A stretch of 64,000 bases of DNA from Celeribacter ethanolicus. GTDB taxonomy: Bacteria; Pseudomonadota; Alphaproteobacteria; Rhodobacterales; Rhodobacteraceae. The translations under genes and the position numbers were made by a program. Shown here in pieces: positions 44,084-52,189 of the stretch; position 1 is the first letter of the stretch, and each line of letters begins with the position of its first letter. Under the pieces are notes generated by a model. It made no database searches. It was not told where the DNA came from and saw nothing but the letters and a program-made list of their open reading frames with translations. The stretch spans positions 1 through 64,000 of the forward strand of contig NZ_LRUC01000040.1 of the NCBI RefSeq assembly GCF_001550095.1. Direction: 5' to 3'.

Positions 44084-44731
44084 TCAGGCGGCGTCGGGTT
44101 GATTGGGCGGTGCGGCTTTCGTGAAGGCCGGGAGCTTGTCGAGTTCGGCGTAAATGCGCGAAATCACCGGCCAGTTTTCCAGCGGCACGCCAAAGCGTTT
44201 GTTGTTCCAGATCTGCGCATAGAGGCAGCAATCGGCCATGGTCGGCGTATCACCGTGGCAATAAAGCCCGGTGTCTTTCGAGGCGGAAAGTTCGGCCTCC
44301 AGCGCGTCGAAGGTGATGGTGACCCAATGGGTGAACCACTCCTTCTGCGCCTCTTCATCGGCACCGAACTGATCGCGCAAACGGAACAAAACGCGCAGGT
44401 TGTTGAGCGGGTGGATTTCCAGCGCGATCATGTAAGACAGCGCGCGGACACGGGCACGGCCATCGGCATCGGCGGGCAAAAGCGCGGGCTCCGGGTGAGT
44501 CTCCTCCAGCCATTCCATGATGGCGAGAGATTGCGTCAGGTAGCTGCCGTCCTCGCGCTCAAGGGTGGGGACCAGACCCTGCGGGTTCTTCGCCAGATAC
44601 TCCGGCGTCCGCGTTTCCCCGGTGCGCAGCACATAGGGAATATAGTCATAGTCCAGCCCCTTGAGGTTCAACGCGGCACGGAGCCGCGTTGAGGTGGAGG
44701 ACCGGAAGAAGTTGTGCAACTTCAAGGTCAT
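44084..44731 (-). CDS. nagL: Maleylpyruvate isomerase, zeta-GST (NagL/MaiA) type
   Basis: A 215-residue glutathione-dependent isomerase converting maleylpyruvate to fumarylpyruvate. It has the N-terminal thioredoxin-like domain with the active-site R-S-S-T-S-T-R-L-R-A-A-L-N-L-K-G-L, and N-P-Q-G-L-V-P for glutathione binding. The helical C-domain has A-L-L-P-A-D-A-D-G-R, I-H-P-L-N-N-L-R-V and G-D-T-P-T-M-A-D-C, close to Ralstonia NagL. ATG-44731 begins just after the hydrolase stop. Pathway context (gentisate dioxygenase plus FAH hydrolase) favours maleylpyruvate over maleylacetoacetate. Confidence 0.92.
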   Translation of the reverse strand: MTLKLHNFFRSSTSTRLRAALNLKGLDYDYIPYVLRTGETRTPEYLAKNPQGLVPTLEREDGSYLTQSLAIMEWLEETHPEPALLPADADGRARVRALSYMIALEIHPLNNLRVLFRLRDQFGADEEAQKEWFTHWVTITFDALEAELSASKDTGLYCHGDTPTMADCCLYAQIWNNKRFGVPLENWPVISRIYAELDKLPAFTKAAPPNQPDAA

Positions 44732-44744
44732 CGGATCAGGCCTC

Positions 44745-45443
44745 TCAGGCTTCGCGTTTGCCGATCGGGGTCTCGATTTTGCCGAGACCTTCGATTTCGA
44801 CCACGCAGGTGTCACCCTCGACGAGAGCGCCAACGCCCGCAGGCGTACCGGTCATGATCAGATCGCCCGGCTGGAGCGTCATCGAATGCGACAGGATCGA
44901 GATGATTTCCGGCACCGACCAGATGAGTTCGGCCAGATCGGCGTCCTGTTTCACTTCACCATTGACGGTGAGCTTGATGGAGCCCTTGTCCGGGTGACCG
45001 ACTTTCTCGACCGGGAACACCGGACCGATGACAGCAGAGCGGTCAAACGCCTTGCCCCAGTCCCACGGACGGCCTTGCTCGCGCGCTTTGAGCTGCAGGT
45101 CGCGACGGGTCAGGTCGTTGCCAACCGCGTAACCCCAGACGTGGGAGAGGCTGTCCTCTTCGGAGATGTTCTTGCCACCTTTTCCAATCACGGCCACGAG
45201 TTCGGCTTCGTAGTGGAAATTCTCGGTCTCCGGCGGGTAGGTGACCACTTCGCCGGTGTCCACCACGGCATCGGCCGGTTTGGTGAAGAAGAAGGGCGGA
45301 TCGCGATCCGGGTCCTTGCCCATCTCGCGGGCGTGGGCGGCGTAGTTGCGGCCGACGCAGAAGATGCGGCGGACCGGGAGACGATCATCGGTGCCATCCA
45401 CGGCCACGGTGGCCGGCTCAGAGGGGGGGAAGACATAAGCCAT
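44745..45443 (-). CDS. nagK: Fumarylpyruvate hydrolase (FAH family)
   Basis: A 232-residue FAH-fold hydrolase that splits fumarylpyruvate into fumarate and pyruvate, the last step of the gentisate route. It shows R-I-F-C-V-G-R-N-Y-A-A-H, the metal-binding E-A-E-L block (H-Y-E-A-E-L-V-A-V-I-G), and the G-T-P-A-G-V-G signature. Size and order match NagK-type enzymes. It lies between the hydroxylase and isomerase genes with 13-25 base gaps. Confidence 0.93.
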   Translation of the reverse strand: MAYVFPPSEPATVAVDGTDDRLPVRRIFCVGRNYAAHAREMGKDPDRDPPFFFTKPADAVVDTGEVVTYPPETENFHYEAELVAVIGKGGKNISEEDSLSHVWGYAVGNDLTRRDLQLKAREQGRPWDWGKAFDRSAVIGPVFPVEKVGHPDKGSIKLTVNGEVKQDADLAELIWSVPEIISILSHSMTLQPGDLIMTGTPAGVGALVEGDTCVVEIEGLGKIETPIGKREA

Positions 45444-45468
45444 AGGTTTGTCCTTTGCGTTTCTTGGA

Positions 45469-46689
45469 TTATTCAGCAGCGGTTTTCAGCGCGGCGTTGA
45501 CGGTGCTCTCGTCGAGGCCGGTGGAGCCATAGAGCCAGGAAAGTTGGTCGTACCATTCGTCCGGCGTCATGCCCGACATGACGTGGTTGCGCACGGCGGC
45601 TTTGGCGTCGTCCGGGTGGTAGATGTATTCGCCGATGAGGCGCGAGTTCATCTGGACGCGGGCGGTGCGGACCTTGCGCATTTCCTGATAGATTTGCAGC
45701 GCGCGTTCGACATTGTCGCCGTAATGCTCGATGCAATGCGACAGCGCGACCGCGTCTTCCATCGCCATACAGGCACCCTGCGCGAAGTACTGGAGCATCG
45801 GGTGGGCGGCATCGCCCAGAAGCGCCACGCGGTTGTCGACCCAGTTGGAAATCGGATCGCGGTCACAGAGCACCCAAAGTTTCCAGTCGGAGCCATGTTC
45901 GATGACCTGACGGGCTTTCGGGTGGATGTGCTCGAAGCCTGCGGCGACCTCTTCTTTCGACACCGGACGGCCTGCGATGGCCTCTTTGACGTCGCGGTGG
46001 TAGGTCACGACAAGGTTGAACACTTTCCAGCCCTTGAGCGGGTAGTGGACGATGTGACATTTCGGACCGGCCCAAAGGGTGGCCGCGTTCCAGCGCAGGT
46101 CTTCGGGCATTTGCTCGGTCGGGATGACGGAGCGGTAGGTGGTATGGCCGGAGATGCGCGGCTCGCCGTCGCCGATCATCTGGCCACGGATCGGGGAGCG
46201 CAGACCTTCGGCGCCGATCAGGAAGGAGCCTTTGATCGGATCGCGGTCTTTCACCTTGAGCGTGACGGAGGTGCCGTCCTGCTCATAGCCTTCCACAACA
46301 TGGGAGGTGCGAATGTCGACGAGCGGGCTGTCTTCGCAATATTTCAAGAGAACGCCATGCAGATCGGCGCGGTGCACCACGGCGTAGGGGTTTTTGAAGC
46401 GCTCGCGGAACGGCTCGTCCAGCGGAATAGAGGTGATGTCCTCTGCGGTTTGCGCATCCATCAGGCGCAGCTTGTCGATATAGACCGCTTTCTCGCGGGC
46501 TTCGTCGCCAATGCCCAGATAGTCGAAGCAATGGAAGGCGTTCGGGCCGATCTGGATGCCGGCGCCGATCTCGCCGAGCGCCGGGGCCTGTTCGACGACG
46601 ATGGAGCGATGGCCCTTGCGTGCGAGGCCACATGCCGCCGCCAGACCGCCGATGCCGCCGCCTGCGATGATGATGGGAAGATCAGACAT
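45469..46689 (-). CDS. nagX: 3-hydroxybenzoate 6-hydroxylase (FAD monooxygenase)
   Basis: A 406-residue class-A flavoprotein monooxygenase that converts 3-hydroxybenzoate to gentisate with NADH and oxygen. The FAD motif G-G-G-I-G-G-L-A-A-A lies at the N-terminus. The DG motif is altered to A-E-G (I-G-A-E-G-L-R-S-P), and the GD motif L-L-G-D-A-A-H-P-M is present with Q-G-A-C-M-A-M-E-D-A. Salicylate hydroxylases are related, but the gene neighbours (gentisate enzymes, TRAP transporter) and overall similarity favour the 3-hydroxybenzoate enzyme. It starts 17 bases after dctM. Confidence 0.9.
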   Translation of the reverse strand: MSDLPIIIAGGGIGGLAAACGLARKGHRSIVVEQAPALGEIGAGIQIGPNAFHCFDYLGIGDEAREKAVYIDKLRLMDAQTAEDITSIPLDEPFRERFKNPYAVVHRADLHGVLLKYCEDSPLVDIRTSHVVEGYEQDGTSVTLKVKDRDPIKGSFLIGAEGLRSPIRGQMIGDGEPRISGHTTYRSVIPTEQMPEDLRWNAATLWAGPKCHIVHYPLKGWKVFNLVVTYHRDVKEAIAGRPVSKEEVAAGFEHIHPKARQVIEHGSDWKLWVLCDRDPISNWVDNRVALLGDAAHPMLQYFAQGACMAMEDAVALSHCIEHYGDNVERALQIYQEMRKVRTARVQMNSRLIGEYIYHPDDAKAAVRNHVMSGMTPDEWYDQLSWLYGSTGLDESTVNAALKTAAE

Positions 46690-46706
46690 GAAAGTGTCTC
46701 CTTATG

Positions 46707-48098
46707 TCAGCCGCCAATGAGGCGTGGAATGGTGAGGGTGAGGGCGGGGATGAAAATGATCAGGCCCACACGGATGACCTCAGAGCCGAGGAAGGGCATG
46801 ACACCGCGGAAGACGGTGGACATGGGCGTGTCCTTGGCGAGCGAGGAGATGATGAAGACGTTGAGGCCCACGGGCGGGGTGATCAGCCCGAGCTCGACGA
46901 CAATGAGGGCGAGGATGCCGAACCAGATTTTCAGGTCTTCGTTGGTCATGCCGAAGGCGGCCATGTCGGCGGTGACATATTCGCCGCCATTCATCGCGAT
47001 CAGGGTCGGCCAGAAGAACGGCACCACCACGAGGATCATCGCGAGGCTTTCCATGAAACAGCCGAGGATCACGAAGGCCACGAGCATCAGGATCAGCACC
47101 AGCATCGGGTCCATGCCCGAGTTCGCCGCCCATTCGGACAGCGCCTGCGGCAGGCCGGAGCGGGTGAAGAAGCCCTTGAGCACTTCGGCGCCGAACAGGA
47201 TCAGGTAGATCATGCCCGACGTGATCGCGGTGGCGTGGAGCGCGCGCTTCATGCCGTCCCAGTTCAGCCCTTCGCCGGTGCGCGCCCGCAGGATAAACCC
47301 GTAGACGGCGATCAGGAACACGCCGATGGAGGCGGCGGGGGTGGGGGTGAAAAGACCGAAACCGAGGCCGAGGATGATCGCGCCGAAGATGGCGATCACC
47401 GGGACGAGGCGTTTGAGCGCGCGGTTGCGCTCTTCGCGTTCCATCGGGCGCGGTTCGGGGGCCAGAGACGGGTTCACCCGCACCAGAATGGCGATCACGC
47501 CGATGAAGGACAGCACGGCCAGAAGACCCGGCAGAACAGCGGCCTGGAACATCTTGAGGATCGAACCCTCAACGATGATCGCATAGATCACCAGCGCCAC
47601 CGATGGCGGGATCAGGATGCCGAGCGTGCCACCCGCGGCCAGCGCACCGGCGGAGAGACGGTCTTTGTAACCAAGCGCCTTGAGCTCCGGCAGGGCCACT
47701 TTGCCCATGGTCGCAGCGGTTGCGAGCGAGGAGCCGCAGACCGCGCCAAATCCGCCGCAGGCCGCAATCGCCGCCATGGCCACGCCGCCTCTGAGACGCG
47801 ACAGCAGGGCTTCGAGACCTTTGAACAGGTCCGACGAGAGCCGTGCCTCGGCGGCAATATAGCCCATGAGCACAAAGAGCGGCACGACCGAGAGGTCATA
47901 GCTTGCGACGTTCTCCCACAAGAGCGTCTTGAACTGCCGGATATAGGGCACGAACCGGACATAGGGCAGAGCGAGCGACAGCGCATAGGTGCCGCCGATG
48001 CCGACGATGATCATCGCGATGCCGACGGGCATGCGCAGGATCAGAAGGCCGAAAAGAATGACGAGGCCAACGACCCCGATGGTGATGGGATCAAGCAT
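46707..48098 (-). CDS. dctM: TRAP transporter large permease DctM (aromatic-acid locus)
   Basis: A 463-residue DctM-type permease with about twelve membrane segments. The conserved family stretches are G-S-S-L-A-T-A-A-T-M-G-K-V-A-L-P-E, A-G-G-T-L-G-I-L-I-P-P-S and L-I-T-P-P-V-G-L-N-V-F. It imports the ligand delivered by DctP in a sodium-driven manner. Overlaps dctQ by eight bases. The operon context indicates uptake of 3-hydroxybenzoate or a relative. Confidence 0.95.
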   Translation of the reverse strand: MLDPITIGVVGLVILFGLLILRMPVGIAMIIVGIGGTYALSLALPYVRFVPYIRQFKTLLWENVASYDLSVVPLFVLMGYIAAEARLSSDLFKGLEALLSRLRGGVAMAAIAACGGFGAVCGSSLATAATMGKVALPELKALGYKDRLSAGALAAGGTLGILIPPSVALVIYAIIVEGSILKMFQAAVLPGLLAVLSFIGVIAILVRVNPSLAPEPRPMEREERNRALKRLVPVIAIFGAIILGLGFGLFTPTPAASIGVFLIAVYGFILRARTGEGLNWDGMKRALHATAITSGMIYLILFGAEVLKGFFTRSGLPQALSEWAANSGMDPMLVLILMLVAFVILGCFMESLAMILVVVPFFWPTLIAMNGGEYVTADMAAFGMTNEDLKIWFGILALIVVELGLITPPVGLNVFIISSLAKDTPMSTVFRGVMPFLGSEVIRVGLIIFIPALTLTIPRLIGG

Positions 48099-48588
48099 AG
48101 CGTGCGTCTCCGAACATCTGGCTGACGGACACGATGGCCCAAAGGATCATGGAGGCGATGCCGGGGATGTAGAACGGCCAGATCGGCCAGCCCAGCACAC
48201 CGGCTTCGGCGGCGTCTGCGCGCACTTCGATCATGCCCTGCACCATCCACCAGGCGAGAAACAGCGCGACACCGGCGGTGAGCGTGAGCCACATGCGGTC
48301 CAGAAGCCATTTCACCGGCATCGGTGCATTGGCGACGAAAAGATCGACGGCCACATGGCCGCGCGAGGCCTGGGTGAAGGGAAAGAACATCAGAGCTGCG
48401 CCGGAAATGGCGAGCTGAACGAAATCTTCATAGCCGGGAAGGCCGGAGACATTGAGGCCAAACGGGCCGACGATACGATCGAGAATGAAAGCGCCTGTGT
48501 TCGTGGTGGTGACCAGAACGATGACAAAGAGGATGGCGCCTCCAAGCATGGCAAAGAAATCTGCCAGACGCGTGACAACAGCGTACAT
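48091..48588 (-). CDS. dctQ: TRAP transporter small permease DctQ (aromatic-acid locus)
   Basis: A 165-residue protein with four membrane helices and the DctQ pattern (Y-E-D-F-V-Q-L-A-I-S-G-A-A, F-T-Q-A-S-R-G-H-V-A-V-D-L). It partners with DctM; its gene overlaps dctM by eight bases. It is separated from dctP by 93 bases containing a stable stem-loop. Confidence 0.93.
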   Translation of the reverse strand: MYAVVTRLADFFAMLGGAILFVIVLVTTTNTGAFILDRIVGPFGLNVSGLPGYEDFVQLAISGAALMFFPFTQASRGHVAVDLFVANAPMPVKWLLDRMWLTLTAGVALFLAWWMVQGMIEVRADAAEAGVLGWPIWPFYIPGIASMILWAIVSVSQMFGDARYA

Positions 48589-48630
48589 AGCATGCCTCCC
48601 GGTATTGGGTGCGTGTTTCGGGGTTATGGG

Positions 48631-48657
48631 GGAGAGACGGGTGCGACCCGCCTCTCC
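48631..48657 (-). other. Intercistronic stem-loop between dctP and dctQ
   Basis: GGAGAG-A-CGGGT (48631-48642) pairs with ACCCG-C-CTCTCC (48646-48657), a 12-position stem with one mismatch and a GCG loop. There is no T-run. Such structures between binding-protein and permease genes usually protect the binding-protein mRNA and set higher DctP than DctQM levels. Confidence 0.55.
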
Positions 48658-48681
48658 GGTCCTGGACGACTCTGTCGGTCG

Positions 48682-49722
48682 TTATTCGGTATGCGCCGCA
48701 GCGATCGCGGCACGCGCGGCGTCGACAAGACCAGCGCCGTCGATGCCTTTCGCCGTGACCTCATCGACCCAGCGCGCGACAACCTGTTCACCAGCGGCGT
48801 TGAACTTTGCGGCTTCTTCGACGGAGAAGACATTGCGGGTCACACCGGCTGCGTCGAGCGCCGAGGTGCCGTCCTCTTCGAAACCTTCCCACATCGCGCC
48901 GATCCCGGCAGCGACATTCATGCCGGAATTGGCGTCGATCACCGCTTTCAGATCGTCGGGCAGGTCTTCGTAAACGTCCTTGTTCATCGCCACCATGAAA
49001 ACGGCGGTGCCGAAACGGTCGCCGTCCGGAAGCTCGGCGGTGTATTTGTCGAGTTCCTGAAGTTTCAGCGCAGGCACGATCTCATATGTGGTCATCGCGC
49101 CGTCGATCACGCCCTTGGACATGGCTTCGGGCACGGCCGGAACCGGCAGGCTCACCGGCTCTGCGCCGAGTGCTTCGATCAGCCAGGCGCCGGTTCGACC
49201 CGGTGTGCGCAGCTTCATGCCCGCGACGTCCTCGAAGGTGGTGACTTCCTTGCTGCCGGAATGGATCAGGTTGCCGTCATTGGCGTGGAGGAACAGGACG
49301 TGAATGTCTTTGAAATCCTCGGCCAGAAGATCGAGCGACGCGTTAAGCGCAATGGTCGTGTCGGTCGCGGAGCCTTTGTGCACGGTCGGCAGTTCGAACA
49401 CTTCGGTGCGCGGAAAGACACCCGGCGTATAGCCCAGAAGCGTCCAGACGATGTCGGCGGTGCCATCGCGGACCTGACCGTAAAGCTCGCCCGGTTTGCC
49501 GCCCATCGACATCGACGGGTAAATCTGAACGTCGATGCGACCATCGCTGTCGGCTTTGACCTTTTCGGCCCAGGGTTCGAGCATCACCTTATGCGCATTG
49601 GACACCGGCGGCAGGAAATGGTGCAGGATCAGCGTGACATCCTGTGCGAAAGCGGACGTTGCGGTCACGGTGGCGATGGTTGCGGCGGCGATGGTGCCGA
49701 ACAATTTGGCCTTAAGATTCAT
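48682..49722 (-). CDS. dctP: TRAP substrate-binding protein DctP (aromatic-acid locus)
   Basis: A 346-residue periplasmic DctP. The signal peptide ends at A-F-A (about 26). The family core includes L-H-H-F-L-P-P, Y-P-S-M-S-M-G-G-K-P, M-K-L-R-T-P-G-R (ligand-binding Arg region) and V-I-D-G-A-M-T-T-Y-E. ATG-49722 follows GAGGAG; the longer upstream frame overlaps the operator region. It is the first gene of an eight-gene operon for 3-hydroxybenzoate catabolism and a clear paralogue of the DctP at 52190. Confidence 0.94.
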   Translation of the reverse strand: MNLKAKLFGTIAAATIATVTATSAFAQDVTLILHHFLPPVSNAHKVMLEPWAEKVKADSDGRIDVQIYPSMSMGGKPGELYGQVRDGTADIVWTLLGYTPGVFPRTEVFELPTVHKGSATDTTIALNASLDLLAEDFKDIHVLFLHANDGNLIHSGSKEVTTFEDVAGMKLRTPGRTGAWLIEALGAEPVSLPVPAVPEAMSKGVIDGAMTTYEIVPALKLQELDKYTAELPDGDRFGTAVFMVAMNKDVYEDLPDDLKAVIDANSGMNVAAGIGAMWEGFEEDGTSALDAAGVTRNVFSVEEAAKFNAAGEQVVARWVDEVTAKGIDGAGLVDAARAAIAAAHTE

Positions 49723-49774
49723 GTGAGCTCCTCCATTTGTCTCCGGGCGCACTCCCGTTGCGCCACAATAATGT

Positions 49775-49833
49775 GTATACTTACTATTGATCTGAGTCAA
49801 TTCTGTAAGCATGCTTATTATTGACCTGTGTCA
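49775..49833. promoter_or_regulatory. MarR operator region with two direct repeats
   Basis: The divergent region between dctP and marR contains two 20-base copies that match at 17 positions, at 49780-49799 and 49814-49833 (both start CTTA and end GTCA, with a central ATTGA). Their spacing of 34 bases puts them close to three helical turns apart. The palindromes GTATAC (49775-49780) and TAAGCATGCTTA (49806-49817) overlap them. It is the likely binding region of the adjacent MarR protein. Confidence 0.55.
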
Positions 49834-49887
49834 CGGAGTTAAGGCATTGGGGAGACAATGCGCCGCAGGGGCAGGGAAAGGACACAC

Positions 49888-50358
49888 ATGGCACTTGAAA
49901 TTCACAACATGGCGGGACATCTGATTCGTCGTCTGAATCAGATTTCCATGTCCGTCTTTACCGAGCGGATGAAGGCGCAGGGGCAGACCATGACGTCAGT
50001 GCAATTCGCAGCCCTGAATGCGATCCGCGCTCATCCCGGCATTGAGCAGGCGCGTCTGGCCGAATTGATCGCCTATGACCGGGCGACCATCGGCGGTGTG
50101 CTTGATCGACTCGAGGGGAAGGGGCTGATCCTGCGGTCGGTTTGCGAAACGGACCGGCGGGCGCGGCTCGTGTCCTTGACGGAGGTGGGGCAGGCGCTGC
50201 TCGATGAGATGATCCCCGTGGTGCGCGGATTTCAGGACGAGATCCTCTCTGGCCTGACACCCGAAGAGCGCGAAGACTTCCTGCGGCTTGCGGCAAAGGC
50301 CGCGGACGGGGGCAATCACCTGTCGCGCGCACCGCTGATTCTCGAAAAGAAAGTCTGA
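49888..50358 (+). CDS. MarR-family regulator of the 3-hydroxybenzoate operon
   Basis: A 156-residue MarR protein. The winged HTH is visible (A-R-L-A-E-L-I-A-Y-D-R-A-T-I-G-G-V-L-D-R-L-E-G-K-G-L-I at about 62-88, wing D-R-R-A-R-L-V-S-L-T), and helical dimerisation ends are present. It is divergent from the eight-gene aromatic operon with repeats in the shared promoter, so it is the probable repressor, sensing an aromatic acid or its intermediate. The ATG at 49888 has AAAGGA upstream. Confidence 0.9.
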   Translation: MALEIHNMAGHLIRRLNQISMSVFTERMKAQGQTMTSVQFAALNAIRAHPGIEQARLAELIAYDRATIGGVLDRLEGKGLILRSVCETDRRARLVSLTEVGQALLDEMIPVVRGFQDEILSGLTPEEREDFLRLAAKAADGGNHLSRAPLILEKKV

Positions 50359-50395
50359 TCTCCGCTGCTGCATCGCAGCGCACCCGACCCGATCT

Positions 50396-50428
50396 GCCCG
50401 TGCCTTTTGGTGCGGGCTTTTTGTTTTT
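50396..50428 (+). terminator. Terminator of the first marR gene
   Basis: GCCCGTGCC (50396-50404) pairs with GGTGCGGGC (50409-50417) with two wobbles and a TTTT loop, followed by TTTTTGTTTTT. It separates marR from the downstream operon. Confidence 0.85.
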
Positions 50429-50481
50429 CGGGGAATTCCTGCGCGCCCGGTGTGTTGCATCTGCGAGATAGATCACCTATT

Positions 50482-50506
50482 TAATTGTTCATTGACAGAA
50501 CAATTA
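50482..50506. promoter_or_regulatory. Perfect inverted repeat upstream of the hydroxycinnamate operon
   Basis: TAATTGTTC (50482-50490) and GAACAATTA (50498-50506) form nine-base arms around a seven-base spacer. The repeat ends 37 bases before the SDR start codon, so it overlaps the likely promoter. Its form fits a MarR operator, most likely for the MarR encoded within this operon. Confidence 0.65.
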
Positions 50507-50543
50507 TCCTGCGACATGTTTCTCTCAAACGGGAGGAACATTC

Positions 50544-51308
50544 ATGAAGATCGAAGGGCTTGTCGCAGCCGTCACCGGCGCGGGCAGCGGGCTCGGTTTC
50601 GCGACGGCAAAGCGTCTGGCGGAACAGGGGGCAAAAGTTGCCGTTCTCGACCTGTCGGGCGCATCCGCAGCGCGCACCGCAGGTGAAATCGGCGGCCAAG
50701 GCTATGCCGTAGACGTCAGCGATCCGGCGGCGGTCGAGGCCACATTCGCACAGATCGAAGCAGAGATGGGCACGCCCCGCATAGTGGTGTCCTGCGCCGG
50801 GATCGGCACGGCGGCGCGTATCCTGCCGCGCGACGGCTCGCTCACCATCGACACATTCGCCAAGGCGCTGAACGTCAATCTTCTCGGCACTTACGCGGTG
50901 ATGAACATCGCAGCAAAGGCCATGGCCAAGGCCGATCCGGTGGACGAAGACGGCGCGCGCGGTGTGATCGTCAACACCTCTTCTGTGGCCTTCGAAGATG
51001 GCCAGATCGGGCAGGCGGCCTATTCCGCCTCGAAAGGCGGTGTGGCCTCGATGACCTTGCCCGCCGCGCGCGAGCTGGCGCGGTTTGGCATCCGCGTCAT
51101 GGCCATCGCGCCGGGCCTGTTCGAAACCGCGATGAGCGCGGGCCTGCCGGACGATATCCGTGCCGAGATTCTCCAGAACGTGCCCTATCCCTCGCGGATG
51201 GGCGACCCGGATGAATATGCCCGCCTTGTGCAGGCCATCGTCGAAAACCCGATGCTGAACGGGACCATCATTCGCCTCGACGCCGCCGCGCGTATGCCGA
51301 TCAAATAA
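50544..51308 (+). CDS. SDR-family 3-hydroxyacyl-CoA dehydrogenase (probable phenylhydroxypropionyl-CoA dehydrogenase)
   Basis: A 254-residue short-chain dehydrogenase resembling type II 3-hydroxyacyl-CoA dehydrogenases. The NAD motif T-G-A-G-S-G-L-G is at about 11-18. The catalytic Ser is in N-T-S-S-V-A, and the Tyr/Lys in A-Y-S-A-S-K-G. In this operon it would oxidise the beta-hydroxy group of a 4-hydroxyphenyl-3-hydroxypropionyl-CoA to the keto form. Its ATG follows GGGAGGA. First gene of the nine-gene operon, 12 bases before the crotonase gene. Confidence 0.85.
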   Translation: MKIEGLVAAVTGAGSGLGFATAKRLAEQGAKVAVLDLSGASAARTAGEIGGQGYAVDVSDPAAVEATFAQIEAEMGTPRIVVSCAGIGTAARILPRDGSLTIDTFAKALNVNLLGTYAVMNIAAKAMAKADPVDEDGARGVIVNTSSVAFEDGQIGQAAYSASKGGVASMTLPAARELARFGIRVMAIAPGLFETAMSAGLPDDIRAEILQNVPYPSRMGDPDEYARLVQAIVENPMLNGTIIRLDAAARMPIK

Positions 51309-51320
51309 GAGACCAAGACA

Positions 51321-52088
51321 ATGACCAGCGAGATCCTCAAAATCGAGATCGAAGGGCCGATTGCCACCCTGACCATGAACCGCCCCGGCAAGCGCAACGC
51401 AATGTGCGACGAGTTGCTCGACGCCATCGACGGCTTTTTCTCCGCGCCCCCGGAAGGCGTGCGCGTGGTGATCCTGACCGGGACGGAGGGGCATTATTGC
51501 TCGGGCCTCGATCTCTCCGAACATGTTGCCCGCAACGCCGAAGGCACCATGCGCCACTCGCGCAACTGGCATTCCGTGATGGAGAAAATCCAGTTCGGCG
51601 GCCTGCCGGTGATCTCCGCCATGTTCGGCGCCGTCATCGGCGGCGGGCTTGAAATGGCCTCCGCGACCCATGTGCGCATCGCCGAGCCCTCGACCATCTT
51701 CCAACTGCCCGAGGGGATGCGTGGCATCTTTGTCGGCGGCGGTGCGACCGTCCGTGTGGGGCGTATCCTTGGAGCGGACCGGATGTGCGAGATGATGCTC
51801 ACCGGGCGCAAATACAATTCCGACGAAGGACTGGCGCTTGGCCTGACGCATTATGCGGTGGGCGAGGGTGAGGCGCTGGCACTGGCGCAGAAGCTTGCCG
51901 CCAAGATCGCCAGGAACGCCACGCTGTCGAATTACATGATGATTCAGGCGATCAGCCGGATCGAAGATATGGCGAAGGCCGACGGTCTGTTCATGGAAAG
52001 CATGTGCGCCGCCGTGTCGCAAACCAGTGCCGATGCCGAAGAGGGGCTTAAGGCCTTCTTGGAAAAACGCGCGCCGGTCTTCCGTTAA
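51321..52088 (+). CDS. Enoyl-CoA hydratase (crotonase) of the hydroxycinnamate operon
   Basis: A 255-residue crotonase. The oxyanion-hole regions are G-H-Y-C-S-G-L-D-L-S and V-I-G-G-G-L-E-M-A-S; the second glutamate lies in F-Q-L-P-E-G-M. Both hydratase glutamates seem present. Hydroxycinnamoyl-CoA hydratase-lyases that cut to the aldehyde instead lack the first one. This favours simple hydration of feruloyl- or coumaroyl-CoA, followed by the SDR, over vanillin formation. No aldehyde dehydrogenase gene is in the operon. Confidence 0.85.
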   Translation: MTSEILKIEIEGPIATLTMNRPGKRNAMCDELLDAIDGFFSAPPEGVRVVILTGTEGHYCSGLDLSEHVARNAEGTMRHSRNWHSVMEKIQFGGLPVISAMFGAVIGGGLEMASATHVRIAEPSTIFQLPEGMRGIFVGGGATVRVGRILGADRMCEMMLTGRKYNSDEGLALGLTHYAVGEGEALALAQKLAAKIARNATLSNYMMIQAISRIEDMAKADGLFMESMCAAVSQTSADAEEGLKAFLEKRAPVFR

Positions 52089-52189
52089 CCGGTCTTTCGG
52101 TGACGTGCGTGGCGGTGAGGAGGCCGCCCGCACCAACAAAAAACAAGACCCGTAACACGGGCGCATGTCATGATTTGGGAGGATTACAC

